A stretch of DNA of 5,078 bases. Source: CAYLJO01 sp964383905 (GTDB lineage: Bacteria; Acidobacteriota; Blastocatellia; Pyrinomonadales; Pyrinomonadaceae). A model generated the notes under the pieces. It had not been told where the DNA came from, ran no database searches, and saw only the letters and a program-made list of their open reading frames with translations. The translations under genes were made by a program, and so were the position numbers. Within the stretch, counting starts at the first letter, position 1; each line of letters opens with the position of its first letter. Positions 1-5,078 of this stretch are shown here, piece by piece. Location of the stretch: assembly GCA_964383905.1 (NCBI GenBank), contig CAYLJO010000341.1, forward strand, positions 1-5,078, given 5' to 3'.

Positions 1-228
1 CCCAATCCCTTCAAAAAACTCCTTGAGGTATCTATCCACGCTAATGACATGGCCGGAGATAAGCAGGCCACCTACAATTAGGGTAATACGAGGATAGACA
101 TCCTCCGAAGGGGTTGCGTTCTTCTCTGCTTCCTCTACCCCTATGATAATTGACTCCAGAACGGTGTCTCTTGGGGGCGCCTGATCAACAGAAGCAGGGG
201 TCGCCTTTGGCTGTGTCCTTTTGCTCAC
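1..228 (-). CDS. GvpU-like gas vesicle accessory protein, C-terminus off the left edge (partial)
   Basis: An open frame of 76 codons runs from a GTG at 226-228 to the window edge with no stop. The start is supported by AGGTGG at 235-240, six bases upstream. Residues 1-45 are polar and low in complexity. Residues 47-71 contain ITLIVGGLLISGHVIS followed by a Tyr (RYLKEFFEG). This resembles, from memory, the conserved block of GvpU, the gas vesicle accessory protein of Bacillus megaterium (a beta strand, then a G-x-x-I-SG-x-x-IS pattern and a Tyr/Phe helix). The frame continues upstream without a stop to a TAG at 286-288, and that stretch looks coding (PTPEWLASKDGTIERWEEV). The true start could therefore be upstream, for example TTG at 265-267, or the frame may once have been joined to the neighbouring zinc-ribbon gene. 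Family assignment is tentative; that it is a real gene is likelier. Confidence 0.5.
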   Translation of the reverse strand, partial: MSKRTQPKATPASVDQAPPRDTVLESIIIGVEEAEKNATPSEDVYPRITLIVGGLLISGHVISVDRYLKEFFEGIG

Positions 229-285
229 TTCTTCCCACCTTTCTATAGTGCCATCCTTTGAGGCCAACCACTCTGGCGTTGGTTC

Positions 286-435
286 CTAGGCTGCAGCTCA
301 TGCCCTGCAGCGCTTGGGCAGGTCTGTAAACCCTTTCTCGCCAAAGAACTCTTGCTCATCCGCGCTCCAAATAAACTCCTGTCAGTGCCCAACGCAGGTT
401 AATTTTTGATCTTGAAAGCGTAGCGAATTGGTCAC
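286..435 (-). pseudogene. Decayed zinc-ribbon protein (zf_Tbcl-like) with three in-frame stops
   Basis: The start is GTG at 433-435, with GGAGG at 442-446 and a 6-base spacer. The frame reads MTNSLRFQDQKLTCVGH, a TGA stop at 382-384, then QEFIWSADEQEFFGEKGF and TDLPKRCRA. A second TGA lies at 298-300 and a TAG at 286-288. The text matches the remembered pattern of small probable zinc-ribbon proteins: L-T-C-x-x-C-G-Q-E-F, an EQEF-Y/F-x-x-KGF core, then P-x-R-C-x-x-C-R. The second Cys of the first pair is His here, the following Gly codon is TGA, and the last Cys codon is TGA. Two of four zinc ligands are therefore altered or lost, so this is most likely a pseudogene. The same frame continues past 286 into the GvpU-like gene, so the original gene end is unknown. 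It overlaps the tail of the upstream broken gene in another frame. Confidence 0.7.
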
Positions 436-608
436 CCCACACCTCCAACTTCATGCTTTTAAATCGCACGAGTTCTTCTTCATTCATGGGCCGTGCGTTG
501 CCGTCAACGAGGAGCACGTTGAGGTGGTCTTAAATATTGCGACACGAAAGGGTTTGAATCTGGAAACCTGAGATGACGCTTTGGCTCGGTCATCAAGTGG
601 TTACTCAT
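356..608 (-). pseudogene. Small unrecognised protein, frameshifted near position 530
   Basis: ATG at 606-608 follows AAGGAG with a 3-base gap and overlaps the stop of the upstream gene in ATGAGTAA (601-608). The first frame gives 26 codons (MSNHLMTEPKRHLRF, then PDSNPFVSQYL) down to TTA at 531-533. It then turns into an arginine/proline-rich tail and a stop soon after. Moving frame across the single A at 530 opens a 57-codon frame, beginning DHLNVLLVDGNARPMNEEEL at 529 and ending at TGA 356-358. The second frame reads like protein, and together the parts would make about 84 residues. A 1-base insertion or 2-base deletion at the run 530-534 would explain the break. The last ~80 bases overlap the zinc-ribbon start, so the true end may be shorter. 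No family is recognised. Because the lesion is inferred from frame quality, two unrelated short frames remain possible. Confidence 0.5.
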
Positions 609-1439
609 GTTCTCCTTTTTCGTGAGCCAGCGTTCCACTACAGTTTCCAGGTGATTGAAGCCATCTCAAAGGGTATATATTCAATTCCACATTCTCTATT
701 CTGTCAAGATGTGGCTTTCTCTCACGCATATCAGCATGATCAATCGTCGCGATGAAGCTGGAGGTCTGGTGCCCCTGCCGGTGCTCATCACCTTAAGAGA
801 AGATTGAAGGAGCCCGGGATAAGAGACGGGAGCGGGGGAACTATTTCCCACTTGACTCCTGTCAGCCATATCAACGCCTCGTTCGTCCTTGATACCAAGG
901 AACTCAATCCCTTTTGGCCGTTCAGAACAACAAAGAGAAATATCACTGATCACATCCATGTTTGCTATCCACTGCTCCAGCATCTCTTTCGCGTTGTACT
1001 TTTTAGTAGGCTTAACGCCAAGTGTATCAATCAACTGATCAAGCTCCGAACCGCCTATTTTGAATAGCTTTTTTAACCTCTCGGCCGCATTACACAAATA
1101 CCTACTCCACTTAGGGACTACTTCTTCTGGTGCGTCCTCAGGGGGTAGTACACCAGCTTTCAGTAATTTGATGATCCAGTATGCTCCCCATCCTTCGATC
1201 AGCCTGCATACCTCCTCAACGGGAACAAGATTTCCTTCTTTCAGCGTCCGTGCAGGGATCCTTAAGGTATTAGAGGGCTCAACACCCTGGCAGTACGTTA
1301 TGAAGTCGTCCGGCTTTTTCATCGGATTGAAATCTTGCTTGGTCATGAGGTCGGCCTGCCATAACACTTCCGCAGCCGTTTCGGTCCGCTCTTCGCTTTC
1401 CTCTTCCGAATCACTATTAATGTTTGACTCCTGCTCCAT
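601..1439 (-). pseudogene. Unrecognised ~280-aa protein with a frameshift near position 792
   Basis: The open frame as it stands runs from ATG 1448 to a stop at 696 (250 codons). ATG 1437-1439 is the better start because AAGGA lies eight bases upstream, whereas 1448 sits directly on that site. The gene overlaps the end of the upstream gene, which implies translational coupling. Numbering from 1448, residues 10-25 are acidic (SDSEEESEERTE). Residues 76-165 look like a helical domain with EEVCRLIEGWGAYWIIKLL and W/Y-rich helices. From about residue 220 the frame becomes Arg/Ser-rich. The other frame, reached by adding one base at AAGG (791-794), reads GDEHRQGHQTSSFIATIDHA and continues to TAA at 601-603. 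There it overlaps the next ATG as ATGAGTAA. That coupled junction makes a one-base loss in a G run likely. No signal peptide or membrane segment is seen. No function is assigned. Confidence 0.6.
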
Positions 1440-1782
1440 GTAACTCATCCTTAGCGCGAATGCTGAGCCATTCCATTTTTATCTCGGGAGGGATACCGGG
1501 ATTAGAGAGAACCTCCTTGGCCCAGGGGTAACGCGCGTCATCATCGAAGCGACGACCTAGCGCGTACATGTAATTAAGATAACGGACGATGTCCTGCTCG
1601 GAGGTAAGACCGTAGGAGTGGGCGCGGTCTACGGCAAGGCGGATTGAGGCGCGAACTGATTGCTCACCCAACCGCGCGCATTTATCTCGCCAGAATGCCT
1701 TCAGATGAGCGATGGCGCGGTCTTCAAACCGCAACGCCTGCGCTGCGGCAAACGCTTCGAACTGTTTATCTCGAATGATCAC
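1417..1782 (-). CDS. Small protein resembling those of T6SS-associated cassettes; unknown function
   Basis: The frame encodes 121 residues and is intact. The start is GTG at 1780-1782, with AGAGGA about eight bases upstream. The protein is soluble and mostly helical. It begins (M)IIRDKQFEAFAAAQALRFE and has a central segment YGLTSEQDIVRYLNYMYALG (residues 57-76). This is followed by RRFDDD and YPWAKEVLSNPGIPPE. From memory, small proteins with the same layout (N-terminal IIR-x-x-Q, a central YG-[IL]-T..D..RY[IL] helix, a [FD]D.....W[AL]..IL motif) often sit beside VgrG, PAAR-like or DUF4123 genes of type VI secretion effector cassettes, where their role is unclear. No such partner is visible here. 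It is the first gene of the leftward cluster, and its end overlaps the next start by 23-32 bases. It is the only complete, undamaged gene in the cluster. Confidence 0.75.
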   Translation of the reverse strand: MIIRDKQFEAFAAAQALRFEDRAIAHLKAFWRDKCARLGEQSVRASIRLAVDRAHSYGLTSEQDIVRYLNYMYALGRRFDDDARYPWAKEVLSNPGIPPEIKMEWLSIRAKDELHGAGVKH

Positions 1783-1941
1783 GGGTGAGGTCCTCTTGCA
1801 CCGGTCACTAGGATCTAACTGCCATTAGTAGCTGTGCATCTCCGCCGAAGTGGCGAGAACAATGCGGAACTAAGTCGATTGCGCTGCGACAGTTTATCAT
1901 AACTCCGGAACCTGGCTTGAGTTGAGCCGAGCTCAGCCGGG
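1783..1941. other. Non-coding leader between leftward cluster and recombinase remnant
   Basis: No convincing coding frame is seen. On the minus strand, TATGAT at 1896-1901 matches five of six bases of a sigma-70 -10 box, but no good -35 box is found 16-18 bases upstream. If used, it would give a leader of about 105 bases before the GTG at 1782. An imperfect hairpin lies at 1840-1857: arms CTCCGCC and GGCGAG around AAGT, with one bulged base. It could be a leader structure, but there is no T-run and no evidence of function. A minus-strand frame of about 76 codons over this region and the recombinase remnant has no protein-like character. Confidence 0.3.
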
Positions 1942-2100
1942 TCACAAAGACCCGAAGATGTCGGGGCACGCCTCAAGCAGATGGGTGGCGAACGAATGCC
2001 GGAAGGTGTGGCAACTGCCGCCCTTCGTGATCCCTGCCGCGGCAACCGCCCGCTTGACCCCCTTCTGCAGCACGCTTTCGGCCTGGTGGTAGCGGCGCAT
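1942..2100 (-). pseudogene. Remnant of an integron-type tyrosine recombinase (catalytic domain fragment)
   Basis: Read on the minus strand, 52 codons from 2100 to a TGA at 1942-1944 give MRRYHQAESVLQKGVKRAV, then AAAGITKGGSCHTFRHSFAT and HLLEACPDI. This matches the catalytic part of IntI-like integrases and relatives: an R-R-x-H-H segment, Q-K-x-V-K-x-A-V..AGI, then the HxxR box in HTFRHSFATHLLE. The first catalytic Arg, the second His region (LLGH) and the nucleophilic Tyr are absent. After PDI the sequence stops resembling the family, so the 3' end is truncated. Upstream, the same frame meets TAG within five codons. A weak YIYFQRQ near 2150-2170 may be a degraded piece of the family's Y-[VI]-F-P segment. 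It cannot encode an active enzyme and marks a past mobile-element or integron event between the two gene blocks. Confidence 0.8.
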
Positions 2101-2170
2101 CACGCCTGGCTAACAGTGAAGGCAGCGATAATTCTTCTCAACGTTTTTCTGCCGCTGGAAGTATATGTAA

Positions 2171-2860
2171 ATGGGAAGTAGAGAAGTTATAGAGGTGCCG
2201 AGCGGGGCTCGCGACATGAATCTGGCCGTAGAAATACAGTTGCGGGTAAACGTCCTGACTCAAAACCGGACAACACTTGCTCATCTCATTGAACGCGCCG
2301 CCTCTGGCGATACGGCGGCCTTCGAGCAGATCATGATTCATTCTCAACAGAGAGTGATGGCGATGGCGTGGCGGATGTTGGGCAACGAGGCGGACGCCCG
2401 CGACGCTTCCCAGGAAGTATTCCTGCGAGTTTACAAGTACCTGGGGCGTTTTAAGCAGGAGCAGGACTTCTTTGCGTGGTTATACCAGATTACGGTCAAT
2501 GTCTGCCGCGGCGCCGCGAAAAAGCGTCAACACTACCGCGACCGTGTTACCTCGTTCGACTCGGGTGGAGACGACCGAGCTTTTGAAGTCCCCGCCGAAC
2601 AAGAGGACGTCGATGAGGCTCTCATGCACACACAACAGCGTGAGTTGATCGCCAGAGCAATGGCCGCGTTGCCGGAGAAAGAGCGCGCGGCCATTGTGCT
2701 TCGCGACATTGAGGGACTCCAGACGGATGAAGTGGCGCGCATCATGAAGTCCAGCTCGACAACAGTGCGCTCACAGATCAGCTCTGCGCGTAAGAAGATC
2801 AAGGTTTATTGCGAGCGTTATCTGAGAAGAAAGGGGCGGGGACAGTCTCATGAATTGTAA
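2171..2860 (+). CDS. ECF-type RNA polymerase sigma factor (sigma-70 family)
   Basis: The 229-residue product would direct RNA polymerase to a specific set of promoters, normally while released from its anti-sigma partner. Region 2 spans residues about 35-125. It includes the core-binding helix DARDASQEVFLRVYKYLGRF (75-94) and the -10-reading segment FFAWLYQITVNVCRGAAKKR (100-119). A linker rich in Asp/Glu follows (128-150). Region 4 lies at about 160-215, with LPEKERAAIVLRDIEGLQTD and a helix-turn-helix ending in STTVRSQISSARKKI, which reads the -35 element. Regions 1.1 and 3 are absent, as is usual for ECF factors. The start is uncertain: ATG 2171 has GGAAG nine bases upstream, while ATG 2216 (MNLAVEIQ) has only GGGG eight bases upstream but gives a more usual N-terminus. 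The stop overlaps the anti-sigma start by 11 bases. Function is firm; the regulon is unknown. Confidence 0.93.
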   Translation: MGSREVIEVPSGARDMNLAVEIQLRVNVLTQNRTTLAHLIERAASGDTAAFEQIMIHSQQRVMAMAWRMLGNEADARDASQEVFLRVYKYLGRFKQEQDFFAWLYQITVNVCRGAAKKRQHYRDRVTSFDSGGDDRAFEVPAEQEDVDEALMHTQQRELIARAMAALPEKERAAIVLRDIEGLQTDEVARIMKSSSTTVRSQISSARKKIKVYCERYLRRKGRGQSHEL

Positions 2861-3638
2861 GCACGTCCAGGAACTGATGCCGCTCTACGTGGGCCGCGAC
2901 CTCGAAGAGAAACGCGCTCAGCTGGTCACGGCGCATGTGGAATCCTGCGCAGAGTGTGCCCGCTCAGCCGAAGAATACCGCGAAGCCCAACAGTTGCTGC
3001 GACTGTTTGAGCCGCCGCCATTCAGCGAAGCGGTTTACGCCGGAATCCGCCAGCGTGTGTTGCGCGAGATTGGACGAGAATCTACTGCGCCGACTCTGCC
3101 CCAATTGGTCGCGAGCCTGTTCCGACCGCGCATCAGGTGGGCCGTCGCGACCGCACTGCTCGTCGCCGTCTCTGTGTTTGCCTTTTACTTTGTCGCCAAC
3201 CGGAAGAACGACCGGCAGCAGCTTGCAGACCGTAGTCGCACGGTAGATCAGAACACACGGGAACAGCAGGGCCCCGAAATGGCCGGGTCCCCTTCGCCTT
3301 CGAGCGACAGACCGCCGCAGGTGGTCACTGGCCGACATGCGGGCGCGGACACAACGAGCGCAGGGTCAGCCAATCCTACTAATCAATCTCGGCGAAGAAA
3401 GAGTTCCGTGGCGACTGTCGAAAGCGCAAGGTCCGTCGCCGTGAATATGCCTGACATCCGATCAATGACCGCCAAGGCTTCTCAGGAGAGTAACAATCTC
3501 ACTGGACCGGACGCCGTCCCCGCCCTCGCTCCGGCCGCTTCAGAGAAAACTCTGAGGGTGGAAATGCAGACGAAGGACCCGAACATACGCATCATCTGGA
3601 TTTCTCATCAACGCCCTGAACAAGATTCCCTCAGGTAA
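2850..3638 (+). CDS. Membrane anti-sigma factor with N-terminal zinc finger (ZAS type)
   Basis: The 262-residue product probably binds the adjacent sigma factor through its cytoplasmic N-terminus and holds it inactive at the inner membrane. The zinc-binding anti-sigma motif is visible as H29-x3-C33-x2-C36, with C3 as the likely fourth ligand. Residues 40-75 form a helical sigma-binding arm. One transmembrane segment, about 97-116 (WAVATALLVAVSVFAFYFVA), is flanked by Arg-rich ends with a cytoplasmic N-terminus. Residues 118-230 form a polar Ser/Thr/Pro/Arg-rich periplasmic linker with no recognised fold. The last 30 residues turn ordered, with LRVEMQTKDPNIRIIWIS at 235-252, which looks like a short beta-hairpin docking element. 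The gene overlaps the sigma gene by 11 bases (start at 2850, sigma stop at 2858-2860), so the pair is translationally coupled. Whether release occurs by proteolysis or a conformational signal cannot be told. Confidence 0.88.
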   Translation: MNCKHVQELMPLYVGRDLEEKRAQLVTAHVESCAECARSAEEYREAQQLLRLFEPPPFSEAVYAGIRQRVLREIGRESTAPTLPQLVASLFRPRIRWAVATALLVAVSVFAFYFVANRKNDRQQLADRSRTVDQNTREQQGPEMAGSPSPSSDRPPQVVTGRHAGADTTSAGSANPTNQSRRRKSSVATVESARSVAVNMPDIRSMTAKASQESNNLTGPDAVPALAPAASEKTLRVEMQTKDPNIRIIWISHQRPEQDSLR

Positions 3639-3654
3639 GTCTTACACGAGTTTT

Positions 3655-3660
3655 AGGAGG
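3655..3660 (+). promoter_or_regulatory. Consensus Shine-Dalgarno site for the secretin-N-like gene
   Basis: AGGAGG lies eight bases before ATG 3669 in the 30-base gap after the anti-sigma stop. It is the strongest ribosome-binding site in the window and suggests the third gene is made at a higher level than the two regulators, from the same message. Confidence 0.8.
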
Positions 3661-3668
3661 AAGGCCTT

Positions 3669-4487
3669 ATGCATAAAACCACGAAGAACGCCCTGGCAGC
3701 ACTCGTTCTAATATTAATTTTTATCTCCGCGCCATTCGCGCAGCAAACGGGCGCGGGCACGGCGCAGAAGCCCGACGGCGATTTCGTCACCGAAAAGGGC
3801 TTCAAGAGTAAAATCTTCGAAGTTAAGCACCGCGACCCGGAGAGTCTCGCAAAGGTGTTGCGGCAACTCGGCAGCGGCTTCAAGGGCGCGTCGATTTCGG
3901 CTAACTCCGAGTTCAAGACCATCACTGTACGCGACTTTCCTGAAAACCTCGTGACCATCGATGAGGCCCTCAAGCGGCTCGACACGCCCGCCGCGCCGCG
4001 CCCGAACATCGAGCTGCACATGCACGTGCTCGTAGCCTCTAACACGAGCGGCAACGCGGGCGGCGCGACCGCACAGATTCCCGCCGAACTGAGAGACGTG
4101 CTCACGCAGTTGCGCCAGACTCTGAGCTATCAGAATTATGAGCTTGCCACGTCGATCGTCCAGCGCCTCACGGAGACGCCGAGCTTATTGCAGGGCAAGG
4201 GCGTGGCGGAGATTACCCAACCGCCTACATCGGCGGGAAGCATGAGTTTGCCATACGATTACCTCATCAGGTCAGTAACGTTAGCCTCGACCCCGACAGG
4301 TGCTCCGATAGTTCAGATCGGTGAGTTCACCTTCTCCACGGGGTTGACGTCCCAGACGCTGGACAATCGCACTAAGGTGCAGACGGCGCTTAACCTGCGC
4401 GACGGGGAGAAGGTTGTGGTGGGTACAGCCACTCTCGGAGACCGTGCTCTGATCATCGTTCTCATGGTCAAGATCATGCAACTATGA
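3669..4487 (+). CDS. Exported protein with secretin N (NolW-like) domain, no secretin pore
   Basis: The 272-residue product has a signal peptide (MHKTTKNALAALVLILIFIS, then APFA with cleavage likely after A24), so it acts in the periplasm or at the outer membrane. Residues 47-106 form one secretin N-domain repeat. It begins KSKIFEVKHRDPESLAKVLR, has the middle strand ITVRDFPENL, and ends in a helix EALKRLDTP, as in the N1/NolW repeats of type II and III secretins. Residues 113-125 (NIELHMHVLVAS) and 194-272 form a beta-rich segment with QTALNLRDGEKVVVG near the end, recalling the start of a secretin core strand region. The protein is far shorter than a pore-forming secretin, and no full beta-barrel domain follows. 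Between lies a helical insert (136-180). It follows the anti-sigma gene by 30 bases, so it likely belongs to the same operon and may be its periplasmic partner. The domain call is good; the role is inferred. Confidence 0.8.
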   Translation: MHKTTKNALAALVLILIFISAPFAQQTGAGTAQKPDGDFVTEKGFKSKIFEVKHRDPESLAKVLRQLGSGFKGASISANSEFKTITVRDFPENLVTIDEALKRLDTPAAPRPNIELHMHVLVASNTSGNAGGATAQIPAELRDVLTQLRQTLSYQNYELATSIVQRLTETPSLLQGKGVAEITQPPTSAGSMSLPYDYLIRSVTLASTPTGAPIVQIGEFTFSTGLTSQTLDNRTKVQTALNLRDGEKVVVGTATLGDRALIIVLMVKIMQL

Positions 4488-4503
4488 GCTGCCGGCAAGC
4501 TCA
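4485..4503 (+). other. Stem-loop overlapping the stop codon; weak terminator candidate
   Basis: TGAGCT at 4485-4490 pairs with AGCTCA at 4498-4503 around a 7-base loop GCCGGCA. The stem is only six base pairs and no T-run follows (AACTCGACGG). An intrinsic terminator is therefore unlikely, though it may shape the 3' end of the operon message. Confidence 0.25.
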
Positions 4504-4702
4504 AACTCGACGGGATATGATGCTCGAGACGACTCTCCATTCCCGAAGGCAAGGGCAAGATTTTGCAAGGCCGCGGCTGGTGATGGAGTGGGTGCGCTAG
4601 GCACTGTGACTGTTGATACTCATCACTCTCGCGGCGCGTGTCGCGGGCACTAATCAACATGTTTCATTAATGGAGTCAACGCCGACTCTGAGCGGAGGTC
4701 AT
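4488..4702 (+). other. Intergenic region between the secretin-N-like and DUF6624-like genes
   Basis: No convincing gene is seen in these 215 bases. A 27-codon frame from ATG 4517 to TAG 4598 has no ribosome-binding site and no protein-like pattern. A lone TTGATA at about 4613-4618 resembles a -35 box but lacks a matching -10 box at 16-18 bases. The gap and the new ribosome-binding site suggest the next gene has its own transcription, but a promoter cannot be pinned down. Confidence 0.4.
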
Positions 4703-5078
4703 ATGAGAGGAAGGCTCATGCTGGTAATGATTGTGATGTTCTTTGGCGCATCATCATCGCTCGCACAGGAAGTCGGCGATGAGAAAGAGCCAGAACTACG
4801 CGCAGAGTTGATGCGTCTTGTTAAGGATGACCAGCAGATTAGCGGAAAGTTCAACAAGTATCGTAGGGAACATGGTCTGTGGGGTATAGATAATAAAACA
4901 GCGAACGAGAAGCTGAACAGCGATCCGGAATTAAAAAAGGAGTTTCTGGCGCTCGCTAACCGCATGGGGGAGTCTGATGATCGCAGGCTCCTTCGCATGA
5001 AGGAGATTATCGCGAAGTACGGTTGGCCGGGAAGGTGCAGTGGCCGCCAACATCATTGGCACATTTGGCGGATAGGTT
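4703..5078 (+). CDS. Exported DUF6624-like protein, C-terminus off the right edge (partial)
   Basis: The frame stays open for 125 codons to the window edge. ATG 4703 has GGAGG at 4694-4698 with a short 4-base spacer. ATG 4718 has AGAGGA six bases upstream, but the first start keeps the Arg residues expected at a signal-peptide N-terminus. The signal peptide is MRGRLMLVMIVMFFGASSSL with likely cleavage after AQ or SLA (about residue 21). Residues 31-46 (LRAELMRLVKDDQQI) and 91-110 (SDDRRLLRMKEIIAKYGWPG) fit my memory of DUF6624 proteins: L-x-x-E-L-x-x-M-x-x-x-D-Q, then a helix ending K-E-I-I-x-x-Y/H-G-W-P. After WPG the family usually continues S-x-V-G..A..A-x-W; here the frame reads RCSGRQHHWHIWRIG. 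A neighbouring frame from 5031 gives EGAVAANIIGTFGG and a stop at 5073-5075, which is closer, so a frameshift near 5031 is possible. No function is known to me. Confidence 0.7.
   Translation, partial: MRGRLMLVMIVMFFGASSSLAQEVGDEKEPELRAELMRLVKDDQQISGKFNKYRREHGLWGIDNKTANEKLNSDPELKKEFLALANRMGESDDRRLLRMKEIIAKYGWPGRCSGRQHHWHIWRIG

Noticed and set aside
298..384. TGA recoded as Cys or selenocysteine in the zinc-ribbon frame
   Set aside because: The first TGA falls at a Gly position, a TAG also interrupts the frame, and the other genes in the window use TGA as a stop.
573..755. Plus-strand 60-codon frame
   Set aside because: Antisense to the coupled junction at 601-608 and to the restored tail of the minus-strand gene; no ribosome-binding site.
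804..1443. Plus-strand open frames at 804-1067 and 1060-1443
   Set aside because: They lie antisense to the coupled minus-strand gene, have no ribosome-binding site and no protein-like pattern.
1813..1976. Possible attC recombination site: GTTAGAT on the minus strand at 1813-1819 with GCTCAAC upstream
   Set aside because: The two boxes fit the loose consensus, but the sequence between them does not fold into the required imperfect palindrome.
2139..2167. Possible promoter for the sigma gene (TATATG at 2162-2167 with CAACGT 17 bases upstream)
   Set aside because: The -35 match is poor and the -10 lies only three bases before one candidate start; it would fit only if translation begins at 2216.
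1815..2181. Minus-strand frame 1815-2045 and plus-strand frame 1981-2181
   Set aside because: Both overlap the recombinase remnant in the wrong frame or strand and show no recognisable protein features.
2533..4105. Minus- and plus-strand open frames inside the sigma, anti-sigma and secretin-N-like genes
   Set aside because: They are shadow frames of strongly supported genes and lack their own start signals.
4281..4998. Minus-strand frames at 4281-4481, 4313-4660 and 4699-4998
   Set aside because: Antisense to genes with signal peptides and family motifs; composition is Ser/Arg-rich, as expected of shadow frames.

Overview
The window looks like chromosomal DNA of moderate-to-high GC from a Gram-negative bacterium. 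The right half resembles Acidobacteriota or a similar soil lineage: an ECF sigma factor, an overlapping zinc-finger anti-sigma factor and a secreted secretin-N-like protein. This taxonomic guess rests on family resemblance recalled from memory.

Left part (1-1782, minus strand): a compact, translationally coupled gene cluster transcribed leftward. It starts with an intact 121-aa protein (GTG at 1782) that resembles small proteins found beside type VI secretion/VgrG-PAAR cassettes. Next comes an unrecognised ~280-aa protein whose frame is broken near 792, then a small unrecognised protein broken near 530. After that is a zinc-ribbon gene carrying three in-frame stops and missing zinc-ligand cysteines. 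The cluster ends with a GvpU-like (gas vesicle accessory) protein that runs off the left edge. Start/stop overlaps and Shine-Dalgarno sites show it was once an ordered operon. Each of the middle three genes has its own lesion, so the cluster is either decaying or the sequence here is poor.

Junction (1783-2170): a short non-coding leader, then a 53-codon remnant of an integron-type tyrosine recombinase on the minus strand. It keeps the HxxR box but lacks the catalytic tyrosine and most of the protein. It marks a mobile-element scar between the decayed cluster and the healthy plus-strand genes.

Right part (2171-5078, plus strand): an ECF sigma factor and a ZAS-type membrane anti-sigma factor overlap by 11 bp. 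A strong Shine-Dalgarno site then leads into a signal-peptide protein with a secretin N (NolW-like) domain and no secretin pore. After a 215-bp gap comes a signal-peptide protein resembling DUF6624, which runs off the right edge. The first three genes look like one envelope-signalling unit: the anti-sigma holds the sigma factor at the inner membrane and the third gene supplies a periplasmic partner. That functional link is inferred from gene order.
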